From Gonocerus acuteangulatus (lineage: Eukaryota > Arthropoda > Insecta > Hemiptera > Coreidae), in contig OX328126.1 of NCBI GenBank assembly GCA_946811695.1, forward strand, positions 7,888,197 to 7,952,196: a DNA stretch of 64,000 nt, read 5' to 3'. The first letter of the stretch is position 1. Each line of letters opens with the position of its first letter. The notes under the pieces are model-generated. The model had not been told where the DNA came from and did not search any database. It was given only the letters and a program-made list of their open reading frames with translations. Position numbers and translations under genes: made by a program. This document shows positions 21,020 to 31,753 of the stretch, piece after piece.

Positions 21020-21362
21020 GGGGGCGAGGTTAGCTCAGTGGTAGAGCACTGGAGTAATAAGCTGGAGGCCTGAGTTCAAATCCCGAGCAAGCACTAAAGA
21101 TTTTTTCTTCTTGTGTCTTCGTTCACCGGTTGAATTCGGCCTCCCTGACCGTCCCTAGGCCAACCCAGCCTTTAATTAATTAATTTAATAATGGGTACCG
21201 GGGTCTCCCGTGGTCTAATGGCTAGCGCCTTGGATTCATAAGCGGGAGATGGTGGGTTCGATTCCCAACCTCCGGCAGGAATTTTATCATCCCACGGCTC
21301 GCTGGTAAAATTCCTCGCTGCACCCTGGATGTCGGCGCTAATGACCTAGATGTAGATGCGCC

Positions 21363-21397
<35 letters not shown>

Positions 21398-21576
21398 ATG
21401 GGTACCTTGGTTGGTGGTAATGACTCTAGCAGTCGAAGCAGCCAAGGGGAAAATCAGGCGGCCGGAGCATAGTAATGACCACACTATCTCCATAGTGTGC
21501 CGTATGGTCAAGAATCAGATACCTCTATAGTATCTGCCCCTCAGGGCCCTCGTGGCCTGTTACGGGACTGATTTTT
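21020..21576 (+). mobile_element. SINE-A, full length, carrying a nested SINE-B
   Basis: Starts GGGGGCGAGGTTAGCTCAGT and ends CCTCGTGGCCTGTTACGGGA with CTGATTTTT. The exact 14-bp duplication TTTTTATATTCAAT (21006-21019, 21577-21590) sets both borders. Without the nested SINE-B and its duplication the element is 350 bp. It has pol III A and B boxes but is not a tRNA gene. Confidence 0.95.
21200..21393 (+). mobile_element. SINE-B nested in SINE-A
   Basis: GGGGTCTCCCGTGGTCTAAT head, GGGTTCGATTCCC B box, tail ending GATGCGCCGT and a ~30-base A run. Exact 13-bp duplication AATAATGGGTACC at 21187-21199 and 21394-21406. This copy inserted after the host SINE-A. Confidence 0.97.
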
Positions 21577-21599
21577 TTTTTATATTCAATAAAAATAGT

Positions 21600-21895
21600 T
21601 ATATTGTTTAATTTTATTTATTTTTGTGTTGGCTCCTTCTGAGAAAAATATCATTAAACGATGCCAACAATAAAAATAATAATTGTACCAACTAGATAGC
21701 GACTTCGGGAAGGCATATTTTAGTAGGGACAGGCGTAAAATAATGGGATGGCGTTAGTCTCTTGGTATACCTAGCAAAGTTACCAGATGGACTGGAATGG
21801 CACTCGGAAAGACTTGTTGTTAAGTATGAACCAAGATCGACGTTCCTAGTAGCTTTGAGGTCACAAGGGTATTTAAACAGGGGGCCGCAAGAGCC
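21600..21895. other. No supported gene
   Basis: Unique sequence; a 70-codon minus-strand ORF at 21692-21904 has no recognisable domain. Confidence 0.45.
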
Positions 21896-22150
21896 CCTAA
21901 GCAAGACTTAGGGTGCACCTACATTAGTCCCGATCCGATGTCCACCGATTCTCGGCCGTTCAAACTTGTTTGTTTCTAGATCTACATCGGACGCCCGACG
22001 CAAAGTGGCGCCAAACCACATATTGTGTTTCAAAAACGTCCACAGCCTCTACGTATAACAAATTTCAATTTATTTGTTTTTAAATGAAAGCTAACACAAT
22101 TTAGAACAACTTTGTCTAGTCACATTTTTTTGTTTTGTTTCCACAACAAA
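21896..22150 (+). mobile_element. Left arm of a long inverted-repeat pair
   Basis: CTTAGGGTGCACCTACATTA, CGATTCTCGGCCGTTCAAAC, TTGTTTGTTTCTAGA, GGCGCCAAACCACATATTGT in this order reappear inverted at 25115-25390. The ~250-bp arms are about 80% alike. They may be TIRs of a 3.5-kb element into which Fam-A and the hAT foldback inserted, or two separate copies in opposite orientation. Confidence 0.65.
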
Positions 22151-22249
22151 CATTAATATCAGTAGAATTGTTTGATGAATCTGGAATATTTTCCAACCTG
22201 AATGTGGAAAATTCCTTAAGAGCATACTCAAACCCCTGAGATTATATTT

Positions 22250-22384
22250 TAGCGCGGTTCCTCCCTCCACCATAGGGAGGAACCCCGCTTATAAGGTTGA
22301 TACAATGAAACAATCCGGAAGTGCCCACAAGAAAATTTCGCGTTTCAGAACCCCTAGAGACCGAAATAAACGGTGGTTCTAATT

Positions 22385-22471
<87 letters not shown>

Positions 22472-22920
22472 TTGTCTGGTCGCTCTCTAGGTCGAAGACG
22501 AATGGTCCAATTTTGATGAAATTTGGTAAAAAAATCTTTCGGCTAGTTTGAAAGGTCAAGTTCGTTAACCAGCAGAATCCGCCCACTGGAAGATGGCGTT
22601 TGGGGCGAAATTCGCGCAAAAAAAATCGTAACACTTACGTTTTTCAGTTCATAAACTTGTAAGTAGTCGTTTTATATGCTTCTTGGGCTAGGAAAACTAA
22701 TGAAACCATTTTCAAGGCGATAGCTTTAACCGTTTTCGAGAAAATTGGAAAAATAGTTTTTGAATACCGTTTTTGGTTTGGGTACTTAGAATTATGGGAT
22801 TCAGTTGAAACATTTTCTGCATGTTCTACTTTCATTAAAACTAATATGTAGAAATTTTGGTTACGTTTGGAGTTAAGGAAGGGTTAGAATAAAATATTTT
22901 ATTTTTTCCGTTAGAGTAAG
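22250..22920 (+). mobile_element. Fam-A, 5' two-thirds
   Basis: Starts TTAGCGCGGTTCCTCCCTCC with its hairpin partner GGGAGGAACCCCGCTTATAA, then TCAGAACCCCTAGAGACCGA, a TA tract (22387-22462), TTTGTCTGGTCGCTCTC and the body to AAGGAAGGGTTAGAATAAAA. The 3' end is missing. Confidence 0.9.
22387..22462. repeat. (TA)n microsatellite
   Basis: About 38 units with two interruptions, inside a Fam-A copy. Confidence 0.96.
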
Positions 22921-22975
22921 ATAAATTGTAATATTTCAGCGAGCAATTATATATAAGAGCCAAAAGCGCGCGCGC

Positions 22976-22989
22976 GAGAGAGAGTGAGT

Positions 22990-23084
<95 letters not shown>
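22976..23084. repeat. (GA)n microsatellite
   Basis: About 50 GA units after a GAGTGAGTGAGTGAG lead-in and a GCGCGCGCGAG tract. The Ser-Leu ORFs on the minus strand are artefacts of the repeat. Confidence 0.98.
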
Positions 23085-23086
<2 letters not shown>

Positions 23087-24018
23087 AAGACACATAGATA
23101 TATATATATGGAAGAAATACAGCTGAAGAAAGAAGACAATCTTGGCAGAAAGAAGACTTGATAAATGTGACTAGGAGGCAATAATTAAAGATCTTGGAGC
23201 GAATTCTGATTGGTCCTATCATCCTCCCCTTCCCCCTTTCTACAATTTTAACCCCCCCCCCAACCGGTCACCCTTTATTTTGAAAGCATCCACCCTCTAG
23301 ACTATAAATATTGTCCGTGTCCAACTGCAGCGGTTGAAGAAGCAGAAATCTTCTTTTCTTTTCACTCACGACCATCGCTCACTTCAAGTCCTTATTGGGT
23401 CGTCAGTCGTCGCGTACTCTCCCTCCGAGCGGAATATAAAGTGGACATTTTTTTCGGTCTCTCTTGCGTATTTTAACAAATTGTTGTTTTAGTACGGATT
23501 TAGTAAATTGGTGCAAGACAAAGAATAACTTCCAAATGTTGAACCATAAGATTTTTCTTTTGCGTCAATTATGTGTATGCAACCATCCAAAGTTTTAGCA
23601 AGTGCATACACGCTGTCGTGGTTGACCCGATGGGGCAATCCAGAAGTACCAAAAAAATGTCGAGGTCTTATACGGAAAAACCTTTCTTTAACAACGTTGC
23701 CAAACGTCACCAAAAATATTCAAATTCTATTGAAATTCCTAAGAAAATTAGCCTTCATTAGTTTGGCTCTACAATGATATTTTGTTTTTATTCGAAGCCC
23801 GATACAATCCGATTTCTTTTGACCGACAACGGCCGACTTGAGTGCCTACATCGGTCCTGACCCGATCCGATCCGATTTAGTCAGAGCCCGTTAGTAATGA
23901 CCTAGTAGTGAAGTGAAATGAGTGATTAATTTAAGAAATATCACCTAATAAGCATAGAAACCTTGGATTAGGTTGAATGTTGGAGGTATGAAGGAGGAGT
24001 TGAGAGGCCAATCAATCT
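23085..24018. other. No supported gene; weak promoter-like patch
   Basis: TATAAATA at 23303-23310 lies 30-40 bp upstream of a C/T-rich segment. This could be an LTR or cellular core promoter, but no gene follows. Positions 23830-23880 contain CGGCCGACTTGAGTGCCTAC and CCCGATCCGATCCGATTTAG, resembling the ends of the long inverted-repeat pair at 21.9 and 25.3 kb. Confidence 0.3.
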
Positions 24019-24026
24019 TCTGGAAG

Positions 24027-25027
24027 CAGAGTTGGGCAAATGTTAGCGTTCGCTAATATCTAATACCTTCCCGCTAATTTAGCGGTACTGATAAGAGCCT
24101 GCGCTAACGATTAGCGCATAGCGACGGCAGAGCGCTAATCGCTAATTTTTCATGAAATGTTTAATCATCGTGATAGCTAATAGCTTTACCTATAGTTACA
24201 ACATTTTGTCATCTCAAAGTTGACTTCCGGTCTGCTCTGAGCCAGGGGCATGCACCGCATATAACTTTAGGTAAAACTGAAGTTTAGCGTCCTCCAAACC
24301 GATTTCTTTCAAATTTTGTACAATAACGTATTTTGATTGGGGATTTGTGTCCACGGAACATCGCGTCTCAAGAAGAAGAAGAAAGCTAAGAAGGATGTCT
24401 GGGAAGATAAGAAGAATGCCTAGGACGACGCATTTAGGCACACACGCTATGCGTTTCCTCTCGCTACGCTCGCTCAAGAAGATATCAAAACTCAGGGGTG
24501 AGGATGCCCTAATAATTGACAATATATTTGAATAAATGGTTTATGAACATTTCAAACAAGAGTTCTCTGTTCGCCAATGTTACATATCCGCGCATGCGCG
24601 TGTTTACATATACGCTGTTTACGCCTACTTTTATGGTCTTCCTAACAGTGAACTTTAGTGCTTAATAACTTCTTTCCTAGTTGAATGCGAACTTTGTTTT
24701 TAGTGGATTCGTGTTTAGTGCATCAAAATACGTTATTGTACAAAATTTGAAAGAAATCGGTTTGGAGGACGCTAAACTTCAGTTTTACCTAAAGTTATAT
24801 GCGGTGCATGCCCCTGGCTCAGAGCAGACCGGAAGTGAACGTTGGGATGACAAAATGTTGTAACTAAAGGTATTAGCTATCACGATGATTAAACATTTTA
24901 TGAATAAATTAGCGATTAGTGCTCTGCCGTCGCTATGCACTAATCGTTAGCGCAGGCTCTTATCAGTACCGCTAAATTAGCGAGAAGGTATTAGATATTA
25001 GCGACCGCTAACATTTGCCCAACTCTG
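24027..25027. mobile_element. hAT-type foldback, 1,001 bp, perfect 8-bp TSD
   Basis: Ends are CAGAGTTGGGCAAATGTTAG and its inverse CTAACATTTGCCCAACTCTG, a typical hAT terminal sequence (CAGAG-TGGGCAAA). The exact 8-bp target duplication TCTGGAAG occupies 24019-24026 and 25028-25035. Almost the whole element is one inverted repeat (arms about 400 bp: AGCGGTACTGATAAGAGCCT, TGCACCGCATATAACTTTAG, AAACCGATTTCTTTCAAATT mirrored on the right). The inner third is Fold-1 sequence, including CTCGCTACGCTCGCTCAAGA. No transposase, so it depends on an enzyme supplied elsewhere. Confidence 0.97.
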
Positions 25028-25114
25028 TCTGGAAGTATATCAGGCCCGAAAAAATAAATCTTATTCTTTATAAGTCGGTAGCAATAAGGCTATAAACATT
25101 GCGTTGATATAAAC

Positions 25115-25390
25115 ATCTTTCCACATAATTTAATAAACAAGGGAAACAAAAATGTGACAAAGTTGTTCAACATTTTATTGGCTTTCATTTTTAAAAAAAT
25201 GCATTGAAATCGGTTAAAATGTGGAGGCTGTAGACATTTTTGAAACACAACATGTGGTTTGGCACCATTTTGCTTCGTCGGTCCGAAATCGGTCTAGAAA
25301 CAAACAAGTTTGAACGGCCGAGAATCTATGGCCATCGGATCGGGTCGGGACCAATTTAGATGCCCCCTAAGGCTTACCATTAGCCAGTTC
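25115..25390 (-). mobile_element. Right arm of the long inverted-repeat pair
   Basis: Inverse of 21896-22150: AAATGTGACAAAGTTGTTC, GGTTTGGCACCATTTTGC, AAACAAACAAGTTTGAACGG, GGTCGGGACCAATTTAGATG and CCCCTAAG. See the left arm. Confidence 0.65.
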
Positions 25391-25487
25391 TAAATCTTTA
25401 GAAGTTTTTTTTTTATGGATACAGATACAGACAGAATTATGGCATTAATAATACAGTTAAAGGAACTAATATTACATGCATATTTAA

Positions 25488-25942
25488 AAGTCCGACTCGC
25501 AGGAACTGCGTCATCTTAGCTCGACTCCGTGTCATTTGTAAAGGAATAGAAGCAGTTGCTGGTAGGTTTAGATCTTTCGTAAAAAATATAAAATAAAATT
25601 TCAAAGAAAAGGAAGATTTAAGGCGCTACAACAGGAAACTGACAGTATCATAAGCGGAATTGACTACCCCATCTTCTCATTATACTCTCAAATGCAACTA
25701 AAAAAAAAGACCATTAAAAAGTGAGTTCAACAATGGTTCAGAAGAGCAAAACTAACACTTTCGAAGTTTTAAGCGCTTATTTCTCCGATTTACATCGCCC
25801 CATCGAAAGTTAAACGGTTCAGATACGTTTTTGTAGATAATTTAGTAAGCTTTCGAAGGTTACTTTCCACATACCACGATTTCTGAACCGTTTGGAGATA
25901 TTTACAGAAATATACGAAGATCCGAAAACTTTTCATGTCTAC
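25488..25942 (-). mobile_element. Fam-A, 3' end, minus strand
   Basis: Left edge AAGTCCGACTCGCAGGAACT then GCGTCATCTTAG is the inverted right terminus. The body runs to AAAACTTTTCATGTCTACG, where it is interrupted by the mariner-like insertion. Confidence 0.82.
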
Positions 25943-25945
25943 GTA

Positions 25946-26109
25946 GTAAGGTCCATAAGTTTCCGGCCTGTCCTGCTTCCCCTCCTTCAAACGTGCCGGG
26001 ACCTGCACTCCTATGCTGGTCCATGCCTGCTCACACCATACCCATCGCCCGCACTTCCTCAGTCTTGTCAGTCAGTGTCCAGCCTTGAAGGAAACTCCCC
26101 ATTTTTACA
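25946..26109 (+). mobile_element. Putative mariner 5' end and leader
   Basis: TAAGGTCCATAAGTTTCCGG at about 25947 directly follows GTAG and has the look of a mariner terminal repeat. It lies about 160 bp upstream of the transposase start. The 3' terminal repeat is not found, so this is inference from position. Confidence 0.4.
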
Positions 26110-26445
26110 ATGTTCAAACTCGAGTACCGTGCGGTAATTAAATTCTTTTGTAAAAAAGGTCTTACTTCTGCGCAAATTAAAGAGCGCTTGGATTGTGTAT
26201 ACGGGCAGTCCTCCCCCTCGTATTCCACAGTGAAAGAATGGCCAAAATTATTTAAGTTAGGGAGAGAAAGTCTAGAAGATGACCCACGTCCCGGTCGCCC
26301 ATTGGAAGCTGTCACTTCTGAAACAATCCAACTTGTGGAATCTGAATTGCTGTCTGCCCGGAGACTAAAAACCAAGGAAATAGCAGCGAGGTTAGGGCTT
26401 TCAAAAACAAGTGTTTTGAGGATTATCAAAGAACATAAGGTCAAC
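26110..26445 (+). pseudogene. mariner-type transposase, N-terminal HTH domains only
   Basis: ATG at 26110 opens about 112 codons of mariner transposase: RAVIKFFCKKGLTSAQI (first helix-turn-helix), SSPSYSTVKEWPKLFK, GRESLEDDPRPGRP (linker between HTH units), and AARLGLSKTSVLRIIKEH (second HTH). Intact relatives are about 345 residues with a DD34D catalytic domain; none of that follows. The frame is lost into a Fam-A hairpin segment at 26446, and no catalytic block resumes afterwards. The element sits inside a Fam-A copy. Not functional as a transposase, but the DNA-binding half is open. Confidence 0.88.
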
Positions 26446-26500
26446 CTCATAAGCGGGTTTCCTCCCTATGGAGGGAGGGAGGAACCGCGCTATATTAAAG
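26446..26500 (-). mobile_element. Solo Fam-A 5' hairpin
   Basis: CAACCTCATAAGCGGGTTTC, then CCTATGGAGGG, then GGAGGAACCGCGCTA is the Fam-A 5' hairpin and its first bases, inverted, with no Fam-A body after it. It interrupts the mariner reading frame. Confidence 0.8.
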
Positions 26501-27270
26501 GGGCCCATTCCTGTGGCTCTGTGCACCATGTTGGCCCTTGTTGAGTAGCTCAGAACAAGTATAATGAAATGTGTAAGATAGAAAGGATCCCTCTGAAGGA
26601 AATCCCAGGCCGAAATTATGAAGGGATTAATTTTTTACCCTTCTTAAAGTCATCCGGGTGGCATAAATAACAAAAATGGTGTACATTTGAATACAGCCAT
26701 TGTGATGATCAGGTAATTCCTTTTCAAACCCTCATCAATATTCTACGAATATTTTTATTTATTATTTTGTATTCTTTTTATTGACCTTTTGAAGTGTTTA
26801 TTTCAGAAGCTATATATGTTAATGAAGTGCATCTGTTGAAGGGGTTGACAGATAGTTTTGGTCTTTATGGTTCGGAGGCCATTAACATTGGACATTTTCT
26901 TTTTGAACCAAAAGGCCAGGCGGTTGTAAGTTTAATATTCCCCCGCGAGAAATATAGGCTGTTAGCTTCTGTTTAATGTCTTCTACTGCCTATTTCTGGT
27001 GTTAATAGGCGATACGCCTACAACCACAAACCACACCAAATATATAGCCGGTATGGAGTAAACTTTTAACGCTTTTTTTTAGAGTCCTGTAAAAAAATGT
27101 TAATAACGATTAGCCTATAAATGAAATAGTGACTTGTTAATCCTAATGCTCAAAACAATCATAATCTTTATGACCACTTTTTATTGTTACTACACTAAAG
27201 ATCGCTGTTAATTATACACATTTTAGAGCTAATCAACGAATACTTATTTTTGTAAGCTACTGAATTATTA
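26501..27270. other. No supported gene
   Basis: Mostly AT-rich. No mariner catalytic motifs, RNA genes or known repeats recognised. Confidence 0.5.
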
Positions 27271-27415
27271 AGGGGCGACGTTAACTCACTGGTAGAGCTC
27301 TGGACTTAAATGCTGGAGGGCCTAAGTTCAAAACTCTGGAGCACACTAATTAATATATACTCTAGTGTCGTTGTTCGAACGTTGGATTCAGGATCCCATA
27401 CACCACTAATTAATA
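27271..27415 (+). mobile_element. SINE-A, 5' half, diverged
   Basis: GGGGCGACGTTAACTCACTG and GTAGAGCTCTGGACT align to the SINE-A head; the B box-like segment is CTAAGTTCAAAACTC. Ends after CACTAATTAATA without the common 3' part. Confidence 0.75.
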
Positions 27416-27489
27416 GGGCTGCCACAAACTTCATAGCGCTGATTTTTTTGGCGGTAGTTTAATGCGTGTGGAACACAATTTTCGTTCTT

Positions 27490-27620
27490 TTAGCGCGGTT
27501 TCTCTCTCCCTATGGGGGAGGAACCCCGCTTATAAGGTTGACCTCATGACGAAATCCGGACGTCCTGACGAGAAAAGTTTACGTTTCAGAACCCCTAGAG
27601 AACGAAAACAACGGTGGCTT
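27490..27620 (+). mobile_element. Fam-A 5' end, interrupted by a foldback
   Basis: TTAGCGCGGTTTCTCTCTCC hairpin, GCTTATAAGGTTGACCTCAT, TTTCAGAACCCCTAGAGA, AACGGTGGCTT. At the point where other copies continue AAATTTGTATATA it runs into the inverted-repeat element below. Confidence 0.85.
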
Positions 27621-27623
27621 ACA

Positions 27624-28112
27624 ACAAAACAAGGATGAACCGTGGAAACGGGGTTTCGATGCGTCAAGTAGTTCTATGTAAAGATACGTTTTCATTTGCA
27701 TGTATTCCTCATCTGAAATTCCAAAAAAAGGTGCTTGAATTTATTTAAATAGTATTTTTGTTAAGCAATTAAGCATAGGAGAATGTGTTCAGCAATCATC
27801 AAAACGATTCCCATTAGTATAAACGAAAAAAGAAAATGCATAAAAATTGGAGCTTTAGGCATAAGAGTTGCCAAAATTACAGATCACAAATAATGAATCT
27901 TTTTTTTTTTACAATTAATACAATTTTTAATGCTGAGCACATTCTCCTAAGCTGAATTGCCCCTCCCTTAACAAAAATACTATTTAAATAAATTCAAGTG
28001 CCTTTTTTTTTTTTTAATTTCAGATGAGGAATACATGCAAATCATAACGTATCTTTACAGAGAACTACTTGACGCATCGAAACCCCGTTTCCACGGTTCT
28101 TCCTTGTTTGAC
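27624..28112. mobile_element. Foldback element, ~180-bp arms
   Basis: Left AACAAGGATGAACCGTGGAA and right TTCCACGGTTCTTCCTTGTT are inverse; arms continue through GGGGTTTCGATGCGTCAAGT, GCATGTATTCCTCATCTGAA and TATTTAAATAGTATTTTTGT in mirror order. About 490 bp, no coding capacity. Target duplication not clear. Confidence 0.88.
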
Positions 28113-28506
28113 ATTTTAAAAATATAATGCGAAATATGGATAAAGATGTAACCATTCTCTTGAAAGGCCTATTTGAGCCCCTAGTAGGGTTATTTTCTCA
28201 TTTCCAAGGGGACCATTTTATAGAGCTCGACAAGATCTACAACTTTGCCCGTTTAAAAAATTTTGATATCTCAAACCGTTTAGTAATTATTTTTATTGTG
28301 GCCCCCTTATCTGAGACACCCTGTATATATATAAAGATAAAAAGAATTTTATTGTCCAAAGAAATATAAACAAATAAAATGAATTTTTACAATTAATTAA
28401 ATACAAGTATCCAAAATATAAGCTTTTACAACTATTCTAAATTACCTATATATATTTAATTTGTATTACTAAAATATTATAAGGGAAAAATACAAAAAAA
28501 AAAACC

Positions 28507-28552
<46 letters not shown>

Positions 28553-28680
28553 GTTTTTGCTACACTTCTTTGTCGAAACAAAAATGGCCCTTTTCTAGCC
28601 ACATCCGCCCTACTATCAGGACCTTTCGACTACTGACTATGATTTTTTATACGACAACCACTACTTACAACACACAATAT
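28113..28680. other. No supported gene; AT-rich with TA tract
   Basis: GACACCCTGTATATATATA at about 28314-28333 resembles a common end of insect DNA elements. A TA microsatellite lies at 28511-28549. An ORF at 28127-28369 has no recognisable domain. Confidence 0.45.
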
Positions 28681-29460
28681 TTATGAATGAATGAATGAAT
28701 GAATGAAAAGTTTTATTCTTATTCCGGGACAGAAGTCCCATAGGAATAATTTTGAAATTACAAAATAATTTTGAATTTTACGTATAAACTTAAAAACTTA
28801 TAAATGCTATCAGAATCAGTATATAGTGTACAGCTTCAATATAGACTAGGGGTTGGGTAAAACTTGGAGGGATAGAAGGTGGTGGAAGAGTCGGGATTTA
28901 AAGGTTTCAAGGTTGGTAGAATGGCGGACAGACAGAGGTAAGGAATTCCATAGCGAGGTGGCACGGGTGACAAATGATTTTTCGAATATTGCTGTTCGGT
29001 GGGAAGGAATATAAAGATCGGAAGGACGAGATCGGGTATTACGGGAGTGAACCGAGGATTTAAATTTAAGAAGTTGAAAAATATAAGAAGGTCTACGGGA
29101 TTGAATTACTTGGTAAAGGACTGAGCCGAGGAAGTACTGACGACGATAAAGAGGGAATAGCCAATTTAGCTCCTGGTAGAAATGTGATATGTGGGAGTCT
29201 CTGGGGATCCCGAGGATAAAACGAATGAAACAGTTCATGAGGCGTTTGAGTTTTGCCTCGAGATGGCCAGAAAGTCCACCGTACACCAAACAACCATAGT
29301 CAAACTGGGGGAATAATAGGGAAGTTACGAGGAGTTGACGGGTCTTTGTTGGCAGGAGATGGCGGGAGAGGTTGAGCTGTCTCAGGATAAATATGGACCC
29401 ACGGGAAATTTGGGAAATATGATTTTTCCAGGAAAGGTTCTGATCAAATATATGGATCGA
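28681..29460 (-). pseudogene. Non-LTR retrotransposon, RT C-terminal part and 3' end
   Basis: Open frame on the minus strand from about 29460 to 28846. It holds WKNHISQISRGSIFILRQLN, then LLFPQFDYGCLVYGG (the conserved FDYG block after the RT palm), KRLMNCFIRFILGIPRD, SVLYQVIQSRRPSYIFQLL, and ATSLWNSLPLSVRH near the C-terminus. This arrangement is that of Jockey/I-type LINEs. An upstream stop (TAA at about 29463) marks 5' truncation. The 3' untranslated region ends in (TTCA)n at 28681-28708 (plus strand TGAATGAATG), a tandem tail typical of LINEs without poly-A. The catalytic FADD box is not included. Confidence 0.85.
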
Positions 29461-29469
29461 ACGGTATTA

Positions 29470-29880
29470 GAGAATGCGTTTATTGACTTAATTTATAAAT
29501 TCTAAGAAAACTGTAAATTCTATTCAGATGGTATTAAAAAGTTACCATCACGTTGGGATAAATGTATTGAGAGTATGGGGGACTATTTTGATTAAAGAAC
29601 GCTGTTATAAAACACTTTTTTTTTTATTCGAATACCACAAAATCCTGCATTATTTTCCGGACAACCCAATAGAATTCATAAATCATTTACATTAACTCAC
29701 ATATTTTATTTTCTTGACTTTCCGCCTTATTAGTGAATAAATGGATTTAATCATAGCACATTTCAATAATAATTATTGAAAAGTTTTTTTTACAAAAAAT
29801 GCTGAGTTCCCCTTTAGGAATTTGGTCAGCTGATACCGTAGCTGGAATGCACAGCCTTCTTGTTCATTAGTGGCACACTG
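29470..29880. other. AT-rich, no supported gene
   Basis: Nothing recognised. Confidence 0.5.
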
Positions 29881-29884
29881 ACCT

Positions 29885-30075
29885 TCCGACAGCCTGTCAG
29901 TGCTACCAACACATGCACATAGCCTCCGTCAGTGTTACCAACACATGCACCTAGTCTCCGTCAGGGCTACCAACACATGCACATAGCCTCCGTCAGTGTT
30001 ACCAACACACGCACCTAGTCTCCGTCAGGGCTGCCAACACATGCATCCAGTCTCGGTCAGGGCTACCAACACATC
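29885..30075. repeat. ~32-bp minisatellite
   Basis: About six imperfect copies of GTCAGNGYTACCAACACATG plus CACCTAGTCTCC or CACATAGCCTCC. Confidence 0.92.
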
Positions 30076-30473
30076 CTCGGAATAATTTTCCACAAGAATG
30101 CTCTGCCTCTCTTTCCCACGCACTCATAATCTCACTTAAATATCTACGCTCCTTTTATTTTTGGCATTTTTTAAAACGTTTTTTTTTCGTTCGGGTTTTT
30201 AATCCTCTTATTTTATAATTTTTTTTTTACCTGTTCAAATATTTAGAAGTCTTTGAAAGAAGTTGTTTTAAACACTCGAAATATAATAATCTTAAAAGGA
30301 GGCTTTTAAAGGATCCATTTGCTTAACTGCATAATTGGCGGCAATGCATTTATACCGCCCAAAATAGCTGTGCACTAATAAGTGTGCAGATAAAAAAAAA
30401 TCTTATCGGCTGTTCCATTTTCCAACTGCGCAGTGAAAATGGATTGTTTGATCTTATGGTGATTACTAACGAA

Positions 30474-31169
30474 TCTAAATATATAAAAATCACCTGTCTG
30501 TTTGTCCATCTGTTTGTTCCATACATAAATCCACACCGTTCGACCGATTTTGACCAACTTTGGCACACAGGTAGGTCTTGACAAGGAAAATCTCCTAGGC
30601 TAGGTCATAATAGTCAAATTTCAAAATTTGTTCAAAAGGTCAAAAGTTTTGTTGAAGAAAAATTGGCTACACTGAACCATTCAGATTCTGACGGTCATTT
30701 TGAATCGACAGCCGGCTGCTTTATGAATTACTTGTCAGATATATGCAAATTCACACCGTTTGACCGATTTTGACGTAACTGGGTATACAGGTAGATCTTG
30801 ATACGGGGAGTGTCATTGATGACTTTACATCATTATATAATCATGTAATGCAGTTTATTTCAATTTTATATCAACAGTCACTGTCTAACTAAGGAGCGCT
30901 GGCCTTTCTTTGATAAGAGCTATCTACTCGCAGGCTGTGGTGCTGGCCTCTGTCGGCTGTTTTTATGAATTACTTGACAGATATATACAAATTCATACCG
31001 ATTTTGACGTAACTGGGTATACAGGTAGATCTTGATACGGGGAGAGCCATAGGCAGAAAGTAGGTGTAGCATGGCACACTGGGTAACAGCTAGTATACAG
31101 GTAGATCTTGATACGGGGAGAGTCATAGTCAGAAAGTAGGTGTAGCATGGCACACTGGATGACAGCTAG
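30474..31169 (+). mobile_element. Helitron, non-autonomous (H1)
   Basis: 5' end TCTAAATATATAAAAATCAC, then CACACCGTTCGACCGATTTTG and TGGCACACAGGTAGGTCTTG. 3' end GGCACACTGGATGACAGCTAG followed by T, the CTAG-T terminus of Helitrons. The internal block GGTAGATCTTGATACGGGGA is repeated (30787, 31023, 31099), and a second CTAGT end occurs at 31090-31094, so the 3' portion is tandemly duplicated. No Rep/helicase coding. Confidence 0.8.
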
Positions 31170-31402
31170 TGTTTCATATATGTGGTGATCCCGAAAAAAG
31201 GTACATAGTGTGTCAAACAGTGAGTTTTGATTTAACGATCCTTTCGGACACTTGAAAACATGCTCTTTGAGGTGAAATTCGTCATACTTGCGAAAATAAA
31301 TTGTTTACACCTTTATTTGGTAATCGTATAACCATCTAATAGCTGAAAAAGGTACATTGTGAATCATTTCAAAAATACGCTACAATTTACAACAGAAAAC
31401 TT

Positions 31403-31562
31403 TTTAGCGCGGTTCCTCCCTCCCTGCAAAGGGAGGAACCCCGCTTATAAGGTTGATCTCATGAAACAATCCGGAAGTGCCGACTAGAAATTTTCGCGTT
31501 TCAGAACCCCTAGAGACCGAAAATAACGGTGGTTCAAATTTGTATATACATATATGTATATA
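31403..31562 (+). mobile_element. Fam-A 5' end, split by a second Fam-A
   Basis: TTAGCGCGGTTCCTCCCTCC hairpin through AACGGTGGTTCAAATTTG and the start of the TA tract, where a complete Fam-A begins. Confidence 0.85.
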
Positions 31563-31698
31563 TTAGCGCGGTTCCTCCCTCCCCCATAGGGAGGAACCCC
31601 GCTTATAAGGTTGATACAATGAAACAATCCGGAAGTGCCGACTAGAAAATTTTGCGTTTCAGAACCCCTAGAGACCGAAAATGATGGTGGTTCAAATT

Positions 31699-31753
<55 letters not shown>

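Noticed and set aside
24214..24863. ORFs within the hAT foldback (102, 62 and 60 codons)
   Set aside because: They are mirror readings of the inverted arms and contain no transposase motif.
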